Assembly (NCBI GenBank): GCA_964498075.1
Contig: CAZCGA010000125.1
Location: forward strand, 1-18,073
Direction: 5' to 3'
DNA length: 18,073 nt
From: CAZCGA01 sp964498075
GTDB taxonomy: Bacteria > Desulfobacterota > Binatia > HRBIN30
The position numbers were made by a program, and so were the translations under genes. Shown here in pieces: positions 1 to 6,670 of the stretch. Within the stretch, counting starts at the first letter, position 1, and every line of letters begins with the position of its first letter. Under the pieces are notes generated by a model. It had not been told where the DNA came from and made no database searches. It saw only the letters and a list, made by a program, of their open reading frames with translations.

Positions 1-54
1 TCCGTTTCATCATGGAGCACGCCCCGAAGGTGGAAGAGGTCGACGTGTAGCGGC
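1..54 (+). repeat. Left copy of 54-bp direct repeat (3' end of an unrecognised gene)
   Basis: The first 54 bases recur without mismatch at 1079-1132, in the same orientation. Identity stops at base 55; the left limit is unknown because the window begins here. Both copies carry an open frame that ends GFRFIMEHAPKVEEVDV and a TAG stop (48-50). The left copy may be the true end of a gene lying mostly outside the window. I do not recognise the protein. The two copies bracket the toxin-antitoxin pair. Confidence 0.85.
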
Positions 55-209
55 GGCCGGGACGCGCCCGAGCACGTCCGGAACACCGGTTATCGGGCAA
101 GAACGATGTGCGGCGGTTCCCTCGTCGCCCGCGACTCCGCGCCGGCTGCAGCCAGCGCATGACTTCTCGCCGAGAAATGGCTAGTCTAGCCAGATGGAGG
201 ATGCCGCCG

Positions 210-467
210 ATGAGCGAGAAACGCTGGCCACTGCAGGACGCCAAGAACCGGCTGTCGGAGCTGGTGCGCAGAGCGCGGAAGGACGGGCCGCAGATGATCA
301 CCCTGCGCGGTGACGACGCGGTCGTCGTCCTCGACGCCGCGGAGTACGCGCGACTGGCAGAGCGTCCCAAGCAAAGCCTCGTCGACTTCTTGCGCCGTTC
401 GCCGCTGGCCGGCACTGAGCTGGAGATCCCGCGTAGCCGCGACACCGGCCGCACGGTCGAGCTGTGA
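210..467 (+). CDS. Type II toxin-antitoxin antitoxin, Phd/YefM family
   Basis: 85 residues from the chosen ATG. The N-terminal half (WPLQDAKNRLSELVRRA, then ITLRGDDAVVVLDAAEYARL) is the Phd/YefM DNA-binding fold. The tail, with SLVDFLRRSPLAGTELE and an acidic-basic end, is the usual toxin-wrapping segment. The start at 210 is preferred over ATG 201 because TGGAGG at 195-200 gives normal spacing. Its last bases share GTGA (464-467) with the toxin start, so the pair is translationally coupled. By family knowledge it neutralises the PIN toxin and autorepresses the operon. The promoter should lie in 55-200, but I could not identify clear -35 and -10 boxes. Confidence 0.9.
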   Translation: MSEKRWPLQDAKNRLSELVRRARKDGPQMITLRGDDAVVVLDAAEYARLAERPKQSLVDFLRRSPLAGTELEIPRSRDTGRTVEL

Positions 468-886
468 GCTTCCTGCTCGACACCTGCGTCATTTCCGAGT
501 TGGTGCGCCCGCGGCCGCAGCCGTCGGTCGTGAGCTGGATCGAAGCAGCGGACGAACAATCGCTGTTCCTGAGCGTGCTCACCTTGGGCGAGTTGGAGAA
601 GGGCATCGCTCGCAGCACCGACCTGCGGCGGCGCGCCAAGCTCACCGCGTGGGTCCGACGCCATCTCACGGATCGCTTTCGCGGCCGACTGGTCTCCGTC
701 GATGCCGCAGTGGCAACGCGCTGGGGCATGCTCGCCGGCGAGTCGGAGGCACGCGGGAAGCCGCTGTCGGTGATCGACAGCCTGCTCGCCGCCACCAGCC
801 TCGAGCACCGCCTGGTCGTCGTCACGCGCAACACCGCCGATCTGGAACGCTGCGGGGCACGCTGTCTCAACCCCTGGCGGGCGTGA
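464..886 (+). CDS. vapC: Type II toxin-antitoxin toxin, PIN-domain ribonuclease (VapC/FitB-like)
   Basis: 140 residues with GTG start overlapping the antitoxin stop. The PIN-domain acidic residues are present: Asp6 in LLDTC, Glu43 in LTLGELEKG, Asp105 in SVIDSLLAAT, and the TRNTADL motif near Asp126. These form the Mg-dependent nuclease site that cleaves RNA in this family. Length and order (antitoxin first, 4-nt overlap) are typical of vapBC modules. No catalytic residue appears lost, so the toxin is probably functional. It sits between the 54-bp direct repeats and directly upstream of a decayed type I R-M locus, a common setting for such modules. The RNA target cannot be inferred from sequence. 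Confidence 0.9.
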   Translation: MSFLLDTCVISELVRPRPQPSVVSWIEAADEQSLFLSVLTLGELEKGIARSTDLRRRAKLTAWVRRHLTDRFRGRLVSVDAAVATRWGMLAGESEARGKPLSVIDSLLAATSLEHRLVVVTRNTADLERCGARCLNPWRA

Positions 887-1290
887 CCCCCCAATCTTGC
901 TCCATCGCAAGGAGGATGCGCTCCGGAGGTACGGCTGAACCAAATCGGTCGCCTCGCGTACTATGGTGACTTGCCGCGGACTGAGGCTTGCGGCGATGCC
1001 AACGTACTCTCCTCGGCTCGCGCGCAAGGTCGAAGCAAGGATCCAGACCCCTGATGGGCAAGGAAGTCGAGCCGGGCTTCCGTTTCATCATGGAGCACGC
1101 CCCGAAGGTGGAAGAGGTCGACGTGTAGCGGCCCTGGTCTGAGCGTTCCGCACTCGGATCCTCTTGTTTCCATTCGCCGGTCTTCTCCTCCAATTGCACC
1201 CATGGGCTGAAGGCGATAGCTACGGACCGGCATGGCCGGGCACCCGAAGCGCATTCGCGGCATACCGCCGCGTGCCGGTCGAGAGACGCC
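887..1290. other. 404-bp gap between toxin gene and hsdM; no convincing gene apart from a duplicated gene tail
   Basis: No full gene is supported. Positions 1054-1128 form a 24-codon frame from ATG to TAG, whose last 16 codons and stop lie in the 54-bp repeat. It looks like a displaced gene 3' end rather than an independent gene. Long minus-strand frames here (down from 1337 and 1446) run antisense into hsdM and have no recognisable protein. The hsdM promoter must lie within the last ~150 bases, but I see no clear consensus boxes. Only a weak GAGAGA precedes the hsdM ATG. Confidence 0.6.
1079..1132 (+). repeat. Right copy of 54-bp direct repeat
   Basis: Exact copy of bases 1-54. Upstream of the shared block the frame extends through MGKEVEPG, giving MGKEVEP followed by the repeated GFRFIMEHAPKVEEVDV and stop at 1126-1128. 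No transposase or integrase lies between the copies; the 1,024-bp interval contains only the toxin-antitoxin pair. This resembles a gene-3'-end duplication around an inserted cassette. Confidence 0.85.
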
Positions 1291-3402
1291 ATGAGCGACG
1301 CCGATCTCAATTGGATCGCCAATTTCATCTGGGGCATCGCCGACGATGTGCTTCGCGATCTCTACGTCCGCGGCAAGTACCGCGACGTGATCCTTCCCAT
1401 GACCGTGCTGCGGCGGCTCGATGCAGTGCTGGAGCCGACCAAGCAATCAGTGTTCGACATGAGAACCTCGCTGGACAGGGCCAAGATCGTTCATCAAGAC
1501 CAAGCTCTGCGCCAAGCCGCAGTCCAGGGGTTCTACAACACCTCGAAGTTCACGCTGCGCGACCTACGCGCCCGCGCCAGCCAGCAGCAGCTCAAGGCCG
1601 ACTTCGAGGCCTACCTCGACGGCTTCTCGCCGAACGTTCAGGAGATCCTCGACAACTTCGAGTTTCGCAACCAGATCCCGCGCCTGTCCAAGGCCGATGC
1701 GCTGGCTACCCTGATCGAGAAGTTTCTCGATCCCTCGATCAACCTGAGCCCGAATCCCGTCCTGATCTCCGACGGCTCAGTGAAGCACCCCGGCCTGGAC
1801 AACCACGCGATGGGGACGATCTTCGAAGAACTGCTCCGCCGCTTCAACGAGGAGAACAACGAGGAGGCGGGCGAGCACTGGACCCCGCGCGATGCCGTCA
1901 AGCTCATGGCCAACCTCATCTTCCTTCCCATCGCCGACCGCATCGAGTCCGGCACCTACCTGCTCTACGACGGCGCGGCCGGAACGGCCGGTATGCTGAC
2001 CGTGGGCGAGGAAACCCTGCAGCAGCTTGCTAAGGACCACGGCAAGCAGGTGGCCACACACCTCTACGGCCAGGAAATCAATGCCGAGACGTATGCCATC
2101 GCCAAGGCCGACCTGCTGCTCAAGGGCGAAGGTGATGCCGCGGACAACATCGTCGGCGGGCCGGAGCACTCGACCCTTTCGAACGATGCCTTCCCGTCGC
2201 GCGAGTTTGACTTCATGCTCTCCAACCCACCCTACGGCAAGAGTTGGAAGAGCGACCTCGAACGCATGGGTGGCAAGGAGGGCATCAAAGACCCGCGCTT
2301 CATCATCGAGCACGCCGGCGACCCGGAGTACTCGCTCATCACGCGTTCGAGCGACGGTCAGCTGCTGTTCCTGGTCAACCTGCTCAGCAAGATGAAGCGC
2401 GGCACACCGCTCGGCAGCCGCATCGCAGAGGTGCACAACGGCTCGTCGCTGTTCACCGGCGACGCCGGTCAGGGCGAGAGCAACATCCGCCGCTGGATCA
2501 TCGAGAACGACTGGCTTGAAGCGATCGTCGCCCTGCCGCTCAACATGTTCTACAACACTGGCATCGCGACCTACATATGGGTGCTCAGCAACCGCAAGGC
2601 CGAACACCGCAGGGGCAAGGTCCAGCTCATCGACGCCACGCAGTGGTTCAAGCCGCTACGCAAGAATTTGGGAAAGAAGAACTGCGAGCTGTCGGAAGAC
2701 GACGTCGCGCGCATCTGCGACACCTTCCTCAAGTTCGAGGAGAGCGAGCAGTCGAAGATCTTCCCCAACCCTGCCTTCGGGTATTGGAAGGTCACGGTCG
2801 AGCGGCCGCTGCGGCTCAAGGGCATCGACCCAAACCGCGCCTACATGCCGAAGGAGATCAAAGCGCTCAAGGAGACAGCCGAGCGCGACGAAGCGGCGCC
2901 GCCGGTCATCAAGAAGATCCACAAGAAGGGCACGGAGCCCGATCCGGTGCGCGGCCTGTTTTCTGTCGAATCTAGGCAGGCACGGGGGCCTGCCCCTACC
3001 GAACCTGTCCCGTCCGTCGTAGGGGCGGCCCCCCGTGGCCGCCCGTCTGACGCGGCCCCCCGTGGCCGCCCGTCTGACGCAGCCCCCCGTGGCCGCCCGT
3101 CCGGCACGGCCCCCCGCGCCGACGCCGTCGTCGAGTACGAGCCCGACCCTGACCTCCGCGACACCGAGCAGGTGCCGCTCCTGGAAGAAGGCGGCATCGA
3201 GGCCTTCCTGCACCGCGAAGTGCTGCCCCACACCGCCGACGCCTGGTACGACCCGGAGAGCGTCAAGGTGGGTTACGAGATCAGCTTCACTCGCTACTTC
3301 TACAAGCCGCAGCCGCTGCGCACGCTGGAGGAGATCCGCGCCGACATCCTCGCGGTCGAGAAGGAAACAGAGGGGCTGCTCGAAGCGATCCTGGGAAAAT
3401 GA
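1291..3402 (+). CDS. hsdM: Type I restriction-modification system methyltransferase subunit HsdM, with in-frame REP insertion
   Basis: 703 residues. The N-terminal HsdM domain (FIWGIADDVLRDLYVRGKYR, residues ~11-31) is followed by the N6-adenine methyltransferase core, with catalytic NPPY at 312-315. The C-terminal block (SFTRYFYKPQPLRTLEEIRAD and onward) is the usual end of this HsdM class. The enzyme would methylate adenine within a complex that needs HsdS for DNA recognition, and no hsdS is present. Motif I reads DGAAGTAG (227-234), whereas the form I know in this class is DGACGTGG, so S-adenosylmethionine binding may be impaired. Residues ~562-610 are a low-complexity insert (tandem AAPRGRPSD) encoded by REP units, in a linker where I recall only a short sequence in relatives. 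Start ATG 1291 has a weak ribosome site. The stop overlaps the RAYT ATG (ATGA 3399-3402). Confidence 0.92.
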   Translation: MSDADLNWIANFIWGIADDVLRDLYVRGKYRDVILPMTVLRRLDAVLEPTKQSVFDMRTSLDRAKIVHQDQALRQAAVQGFYNTSKFTLRDLRARASQQQLKADFEAYLDGFSPNVQEILDNFEFRNQIPRLSKADALATLIEKFLDPSINLSPNPVLISDGSVKHPGLDNHAMGTIFEELLRRFNEENNEEAGEHWTPRDAVKLMANLIFLPIADRIESGTYLLYDGAAGTAGMLTVGEETLQQLAKDHGKQVATHLYGQEINAETYAIAKADLLLKGEGDAADNIVGGPEHSTLSNDAFPSREFDFMLSNPPYGKSWKSDLERMGGKEGIKDPRFIIEHAGDPEYSLITRSSDGQLLFLVNLLSKMKRGTPLGSRIAEVHNGSSLFTGDAGQGESNIRRWIIENDWLEAIVALPLNMFYNTGIATYIWVLSNRKAEHRRGKVQLIDATQWFKPLRKNLGKKNCELSEDDVARICDTFLKFEESEQSKIFPNPAFGYWKVTVERPLRLKGIDPNRAYMPKEIKALKETAERDEAAPPVIKKIHKKGTEPDPVRGLFSVESRQARGPAPTEPVPSVVGAAPRGRPSDAAPRGRPSDAAPRGRPSGTAPRADAVVEYEPDPDLRDTEQVPLLEEGGIEAFLHREVLPHTADAWYDPESVKVGYEISFTRYFYKPQPLRTLEEIRADILAVEKETEGLLEAILGK
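2975..3043. repeat. Inverted REP pair (REPIN-like) inside hsdM
   Basis: A REP in minus orientation (2975-2999) and one in plus orientation (3019-3043) face each other across 19 bp. The first is the exact reverse complement of 3669-3693 in the RAYT remnant. Each 25-bp unit folds as a 7-bp stem with a CCCCGT-type loop. The two units differ at positions 9, 11, 20 and 22, and the changes are paired (A-T to G-C at 9/22, G-C to C-G at 11/20), so the stem is kept. The doublet also offers an outer stem of 8 bp (GCCCCTAC with GTAGGGGC). Confidence 0.85.
3025..3120 (+). repeat. Tandem 27-bp REP-derived repeat translated within hsdM
   Basis: Units at 3025-3051 and 3052-3078 are identical. 3079-3105 is a diverged third copy and 3106-3120 a partial fourth. 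Each unit starts exactly on an hsdM codon and encodes AAPRGRPSD. Because 27 is a multiple of three, copy-number change does not break the frame. There are no unique spacers, so this is not CRISPR. Slippage or REP duplication within the gene is the likely origin. Confidence 0.9.
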
Positions 3403-3716
3403 CCGTACGATACGATCCTGACCTGCATCACCGTCGCTCGATTCGCTTGAAGGCATACGATTACACGTCGGCCGGTGCCTATTCCATTACCGTCTGCACC
3501 CAAGAGCGCGCCTGCCTGTTCGGTAACGTGGCCGACGGCCAGGTTCGTCTGAACGACGCGGGCAGGATGGTAGAGACGGTCTGGAGTGAATTGCCTGATC
3601 ACTATCCTGGCGTTGACGTAGACGCATTCACCGTCATGCCGAACCACGTGCACGGCATCATCGTGCTCGTAGGGGCAGGCCCCCGTGCCTGCCCTGATGA
3701 TGCAGGCCCCCGTGCC
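3399..3716 (+). pseudogene. REP-associated tyrosine transposase (RAYT, IS200-like Y1 family), 5' fragment
   Basis: The first ~95 codons match the N-terminal part of RAYT/IS200-like transposases: RYDPDLHHRRSIRLKAYDYT, FGNVADGQVRLNDAGRMVE, and the metal-binding HUH motif in MPNHVHGIIVL (His83, His85). These enzymes nick and join single-stranded DNA through a C-terminal catalytic tyrosine. Here the frame enters two REP units (from 3669) and then runs out of phase into hsdR sequence, ending at 3809 without the tyrosine helix. It is therefore truncated and should not transpose by itself. Its ATG overlaps the hsdM stop (ATGA), so it could be translated by coupling. It occupies the place where hsdS and the hsdR N-terminus would be expected. 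Confidence 0.85.
3669..3716 (+). repeat. REP array at the RAYT/hsdR junction
   Basis: 3669-3693 is a full 25-bp REP, the exact reverse complement of 2975-2999. A second unit in the same 27-bp register would start at 3696; its recognisable part (3702-3716, GCAGGCCCCCGTGCC) breaks off at unit position 21, and hsdR sequence follows at once. Translated in the RAYT frame the array reads VGAGPRACPDDAGPRA, the same 9-residue pattern as in hsdM. The array marks the recombination or deletion endpoint. Confidence 0.88.
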
Positions 3717-4335
3717 AGTCGACGAAGATGGGCAGGTCGACTTCAAAGGCAAGGCCAAGGCCTTCCTGCGCACGTATGGCTTCCTGTCGTCCATCCTGCC
3801 GTACACTAACGCCGAGTGGGAGAAGCTGTCCATCTTCCTCACCTTCCTGGTGCCGAAGCTCCCGGCGCCGGAAGAGAAGGACCTGTCGAAGGGCATTCTC
3901 GAAGCGATCGACATGGACAGCTATCGGGTTGAGAAAAAAGCGGCGATGAAGATCCAGTTGGCGGATCAGGATGCGGAGATTGGACCGATTCCAACCAGCG
4001 GCGCCGGTCACAAACCCGAGCCTGAGCTCGACCGGCTCTCCAACATCATCAAGACGTTCAACGACCAGTTCGGCAACGTTTCTTGGACCGACGCTGATCG
4101 CGTGCACCGCCTGATCACCGAAGACATCCCCGCGAAGGTGTCGGCCGACACCGCCTATCAGAATGCGAAGCAGAACTCCGACCGGCAGAACGCACGCATC
4201 GAGCACGACAAGGCCTTGGCGCGCGTGATGACCGCGGTGCTGAAGGACGACACCGAGCTGTTCAAGCAGTTCAGTGACAACGAGTCGTTTCGAAGGTGGC
4301 TGACGCAGACCGTGTTCGAACTGACCTACGAGTGA
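3717..4335 (+). pseudogene. hsdR: Type I restriction endonuclease subunit R, C-terminal remnant
   Basis: About 205 codons, frame open from 3685, match the extreme C-terminus of HsdR: VDEDGQVDFKGKAKAFLRTY, WEKLSIFLTFLVPKLPAPEE, GILEAIDMDSYRVEKKAA, ELDRLSNIIKTFNDQFGN, and the closing SFRRWLTQTVFELTYE. The nuclease and DEAD/DEAH translocase domains (~800 residues or more) are absent, so restriction activity is not expected. The C-terminal helical domain normally contacts the methyltransferase core. The only ATGs available (3685 and 3700) lie within the REP array. The frame is clean, which suggests a recent deletion or continued expression as a small protein; the sequence alone cannot decide between these. 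Confidence 0.88.
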
Positions 4336-4405
4336 TCGATCGTCACGGCCGCTTGCCTTTCCCCACCCGATTACGCATTGCTGCACGTCGAGGAGGAATC
4401 CCACC

Positions 4406-4843
4406 GTGCCCGCACCGATGACACCAGAAGAACGTGAGCAGTTTCTCGCCGCGGTCCACGTGGGCGTGTTGAGCGTCAACCAGCCCGGCCGTGGGCCTCT
4501 GTCGATGCCTCTGTGGTACGTCTACGAGCCCGGCGGCGAGATCGTCGTCGTCACACGGCCCGAAACGCGCAAGGCGCGCCTCATCGAGAAGGGCACACGC
4601 GTCGCCTTTCTGGTGCAGGCGGAGGAGCTGCCGCCGAAGTACGTGAGCGTCGAAGGCCACGTGGTCTCGGTCGCACCGGCCGACGTCGATCGCGATCTGC
4701 GGCCGATCGCCCGCAAGTACCTCGACGCCATGGTCGCCGACGGACATATCGACGCCACTCGCCCCAACGGTGTCACCAACGAGATCGTCGTTCGCATCCG
4801 CCCCATACGCTGGTTCACGCGCGACTTCGGCAAGCCGGGCTGA
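4406..4843 (+). CDS. PPOX-class (pyridoxamine 5'-phosphate oxidase fold) flavin-dependent protein
   Basis: 145 residues. GTG start at 4406 is preceded by a strong AGGAGGA (4391-4397). The sequence shows the split-barrel flavin/F420-binding pattern: an N-terminal helix (MTPEEREQFLAAVHVGVLSVNQ), PLSMPLWYVYEPGGEIVVVT, then RKARLIEKGTRVAFLVQAEELPPKYVSVEGHV and a closing IRPIRWFTRDFGK. Such proteins bind FMN or F420 and reduce small molecules or serve unknown redox roles; substrate and cofactor are not decidable here. It lies 13 bp upstream of the epoxide hydrolase on the same strand, so the two are probably co-transcribed. Length is normal for the family. Confidence 0.85.
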   Translation: MPAPMTPEEREQFLAAVHVGVLSVNQPGRGPLSMPLWYVYEPGGEIVVVTRPETRKARLIEKGTRVAFLVQAEELPPKYVSVEGHVVSVAPADVDRDLRPIARKYLDAMVADGHIDATRPNGVTNEIVVRIRPIRWFTRDFGKPG

Positions 4844-4856
4844 GCCGAGGAAACCG

Positions 4857-5831
4857 ATGAGTGAGTTCACGCACCGACACGCCGAGACCAACGGCATCAA
4901 GATGCACGTCGTCGAAGCCGGCAGCGGGTTTCCCGTGCTGCTCTGCCATGGCTTCCCGGAGATCTGGTACTCATGGCGCCATCAGCTGCGCGCCCTTGCC
5001 GACGCGGGCTTTCGCGCCATCGCACCGGACCAGCGCGGCTTCGGCAAGACCGATGCGCCTACAGAGATCGACGCGTACACCATCCATCATCTCACCGGCG
5101 ACCTGACTGGACTGCTCGATGCGCTGAGCATCGAGAAGGCCGCGATCGTCGGCCACGATTGGGGCGGCATCCTCGTCTGGCAGATGGCGCTGCTCGCGCC
5201 GCATCGCGTCACAGCGGTCGTCGGCGTCAACACCCCCTTCTTCCCGCGCCTGCCGATGCGGCCGACGACACTGATGCGCGCCGTCGCACAGGGCAACTTC
5301 CACTACGTGCTGTACTTCCAAGAACCCGGCGTCGCCGATGCGGAGCTGGGACGCGACGTGCGCCGCACGCTGCGCGGCTTCTATCAGGAAATCCCACGCG
5401 AGATTTTCGAAGCGAGCAAGGACATCCCGCCGGGCGTCATCGGCCCGAAGGAGGGCGGCATGCTCGACCGCCTCTCCGACGGCCCGCACGGCAGCTTCCT
5501 CACCGCCGAGGACTTCGAGGTCTTCGCGGCGGCCTTCGAGCGCACCGGCTTCACCGGCGGCCTGAACTGGTATCGCAACTTCGATCGCAACTGGGACCTG
5601 ACCGCCTACCTGTCCGGCGCCAAGGTCATGCAGCCGGCGCTGATGATCACCGCCGAGCTGGATCCCGTGCTGCGTCCCGAGATGGCTGCGGGCATGTCGA
5701 TGTGGGTCCCCAACCTGCGCGACACCGTCCTCATCAAAGACTCCGGGCACTGGACGCAGCAAGAGAAGCCGGCCGAAGTGAATCAGGCACTCATCGCGTT
5801 CTTGCGAGGCCTGAACAGTGCTGAGTTCTGA
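4857..5831 (+). CDS. Alpha/beta hydrolase, epoxide hydrolase type
   Basis: 324 residues. ATG 4857 follows CGAGG and makes the N-terminus match the family (HRHAETNGIKMHVVEAG); the frame is open further upstream but overlaps the previous gene. Epoxide hydrolase features are visible: oxyanion HGFP at 31-34, nucleophile Asp101 in GHDWGG, lid tyrosines in NFHYVLYFQEPG (~150-153) and NWYRN (239), acid Asp269 in AELDPVL, and His298 in SGHWTQQEKP. Asp in the nucleophile elbow points to epoxide hydrolase or haloalkane dehalogenase chemistry; the lid tyrosines and HGFPE favour epoxide hydrolase. It is cytosolic, with no signal peptide. The final codons SAEF and the stop are encoded by a heptamer repeat. 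Confidence 0.9.
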   Translation: MSEFTHRHAETNGIKMHVVEAGSGFPVLLCHGFPEIWYSWRHQLRALADAGFRAIAPDQRGFGKTDAPTEIDAYTIHHLTGDLTGLLDALSIEKAAIVGHDWGGILVWQMALLAPHRVTAVVGVNTPFFPRLPMRPTTLMRAVAQGNFHYVLYFQEPGVADAELGRDVRRTLRGFYQEIPREIFEASKDIPPGVIGPKEGGMLDRLSDGPHGSFLTAEDFEVFAAAFERTGFTGGLNWYRNFDRNWDLTAYLSGAKVMQPALMITAELDPVLRPEMAAGMSMWVPNLRDTVLIKDSGHWTQQEKPAEVNQALIAFLRGLNSAEF

Positions 5832-5848
5832 GTGCTGGGTGCTGAGTG
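5817..5848 (+). repeat. Degenerate heptamer repeat over the epoxide hydrolase stop
   Basis: Four heptamers and a partial fifth (AGTGCTG, AGTTCTG, AGTGCTG, GGTGCTG, AGTG). The repeat supplies the last four codons and the TGA (5829-5831) of the epoxide hydrolase, and ends just before the stop of the convergent gene at 5852. Confidence 0.7.
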
Positions 5849-5851
5849 GGC

Positions 5852-6670
5852 TCAGGCCCGGGTGAACATCCGGGTGCACTCCGCGTGGGAGATGGTCTCG
5901 CCGAGGAAGCCCGAGTAGGTTCCTTCGTTCAGCAGGTCGTTGGCGACGCGCCGCGTCGTGGTCAGCGCCGCGCGCATCGGCCCGCCGCCGACGCTCACAC
6001 GCCGCACGCCGATACGCTCCAGCTCCTTCGCCGGCGGCACGCCGTCACCCGCCAGGATGTTGAGCGGCAAGTGGATCTCTCGCAGCAGCCGCGCGATCGT
6101 GGCCGCATCACGCACGCCCGGAACGAACAGCCCGTCGGCGCCGGCGGCTTCGTACGCGCGTAGACGGCGGACGGTATCATCGAAGTGCTGCGACGGATCG
6201 CCCTTGCCGAAGAGATAGACGTCGGCGCGAGCGTTGACGAACAGCCGGACGTCACGCGCCGCAGCCAGCGCACGAATGGCGGTGATCTTGGCGACGAGCA
6301 CATCGGCATCCCTGGTCCCATCCTCGATGTTGATGCCGACGCCGCCCGCGTCGATGACGCCGCGCACCGTCTCGCACACGTCGCCCACCGTCGCGCCGTA
6401 TCCGGATTCGAGATCGACGCTCACCGGAATGTCGACCACCCTGCAGATTTGCCGCGTGACCGTGAGCATCAGCTCGCGGCTGATCTTCTCCCCGTCGGGA
6501 TAGCCCATCGATGCCGCCAGCCCCGAGCTGGTCGTCGCAATTGCCGGCGCACCGGCGAGCTCGAAGATGCGCGCGCTCGCGGCGTCCCAGGCGTTGAGCA
6601 ACACCAGGATCTGGTCGCGATGATGCAGCTCGTGGAACAGACGCGCCCGGCTCTGCTGCGTGCCGGTCAT
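5852..6670 (-). CDS. Isocitrate lyase / PEP mutase family enzyme
   Basis: 272 residues from ATG 6670. The (beta/alpha)8-barrel of the PEP mutase/isocitrate lyase superfamily is recognisable: LLNAWDAASARIFELAGAPAIATTSSG, metal-site DLESGYG (Asp86, Glu88), INIEDG (Glu116), VNARADVYLFG, and GADGLFVPGV. The cysteine loop (KKCGH) of true isocitrate and methylisocitrate lyases is absent, so carbon-carbon or carbon-phosphorus chemistry on an oxalate- or pyruvate-like substrate is all that can be said. A longer frame extends upstream to 7111 but is antisense-phase sequence over ogt. The start overlaps the ogt stop (ATGA, 6667-6670), making it the third gene of the alkylation-repair operon, with no obvious functional link. 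Confidence 0.88.
   Translation of the reverse strand: MTGTQQSRARLFHELHHRDQILVLLNAWDAASARIFELAGAPAIATTSSGLAASMGYPDGEKISRELMLTVTRQICRVVDIPVSVDLESGYGATVGDVCETVRGVIDAGGVGINIEDGTRDADVLVAKITAIRALAAARDVRLFVNARADVYLFGKGDPSQHFDDTVRRLRAYEAAGADGLFVPGVRDAATIARLLREIHLPLNILAGDGVPPAKELERIGVRRVSVGGGPMRAALTTTRRVANDLLNEGTYSGFLGETISHAECTRMFTRA

Noticed and set aside
961..1446. 161-codon minus-strand frame across the hsdM start
   Set aside because: It overlaps conserved HsdM N-terminal coding sequence on the other strand and shows no recognisable domain.
3025..3120. Possible CRISPR array in the 27-bp repeats
   Set aside because: The units are directly adjacent with no spacers, lie in codon register inside hsdM, and are clearly REP-derived.
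1..4335. An intact integrative element carrying the toxin-antitoxin and R-M genes
   Set aside because: No integrase, relaxase, phage gene or tRNA site was seen; the 54-bp repeats enclose only the toxin-antitoxin pair.
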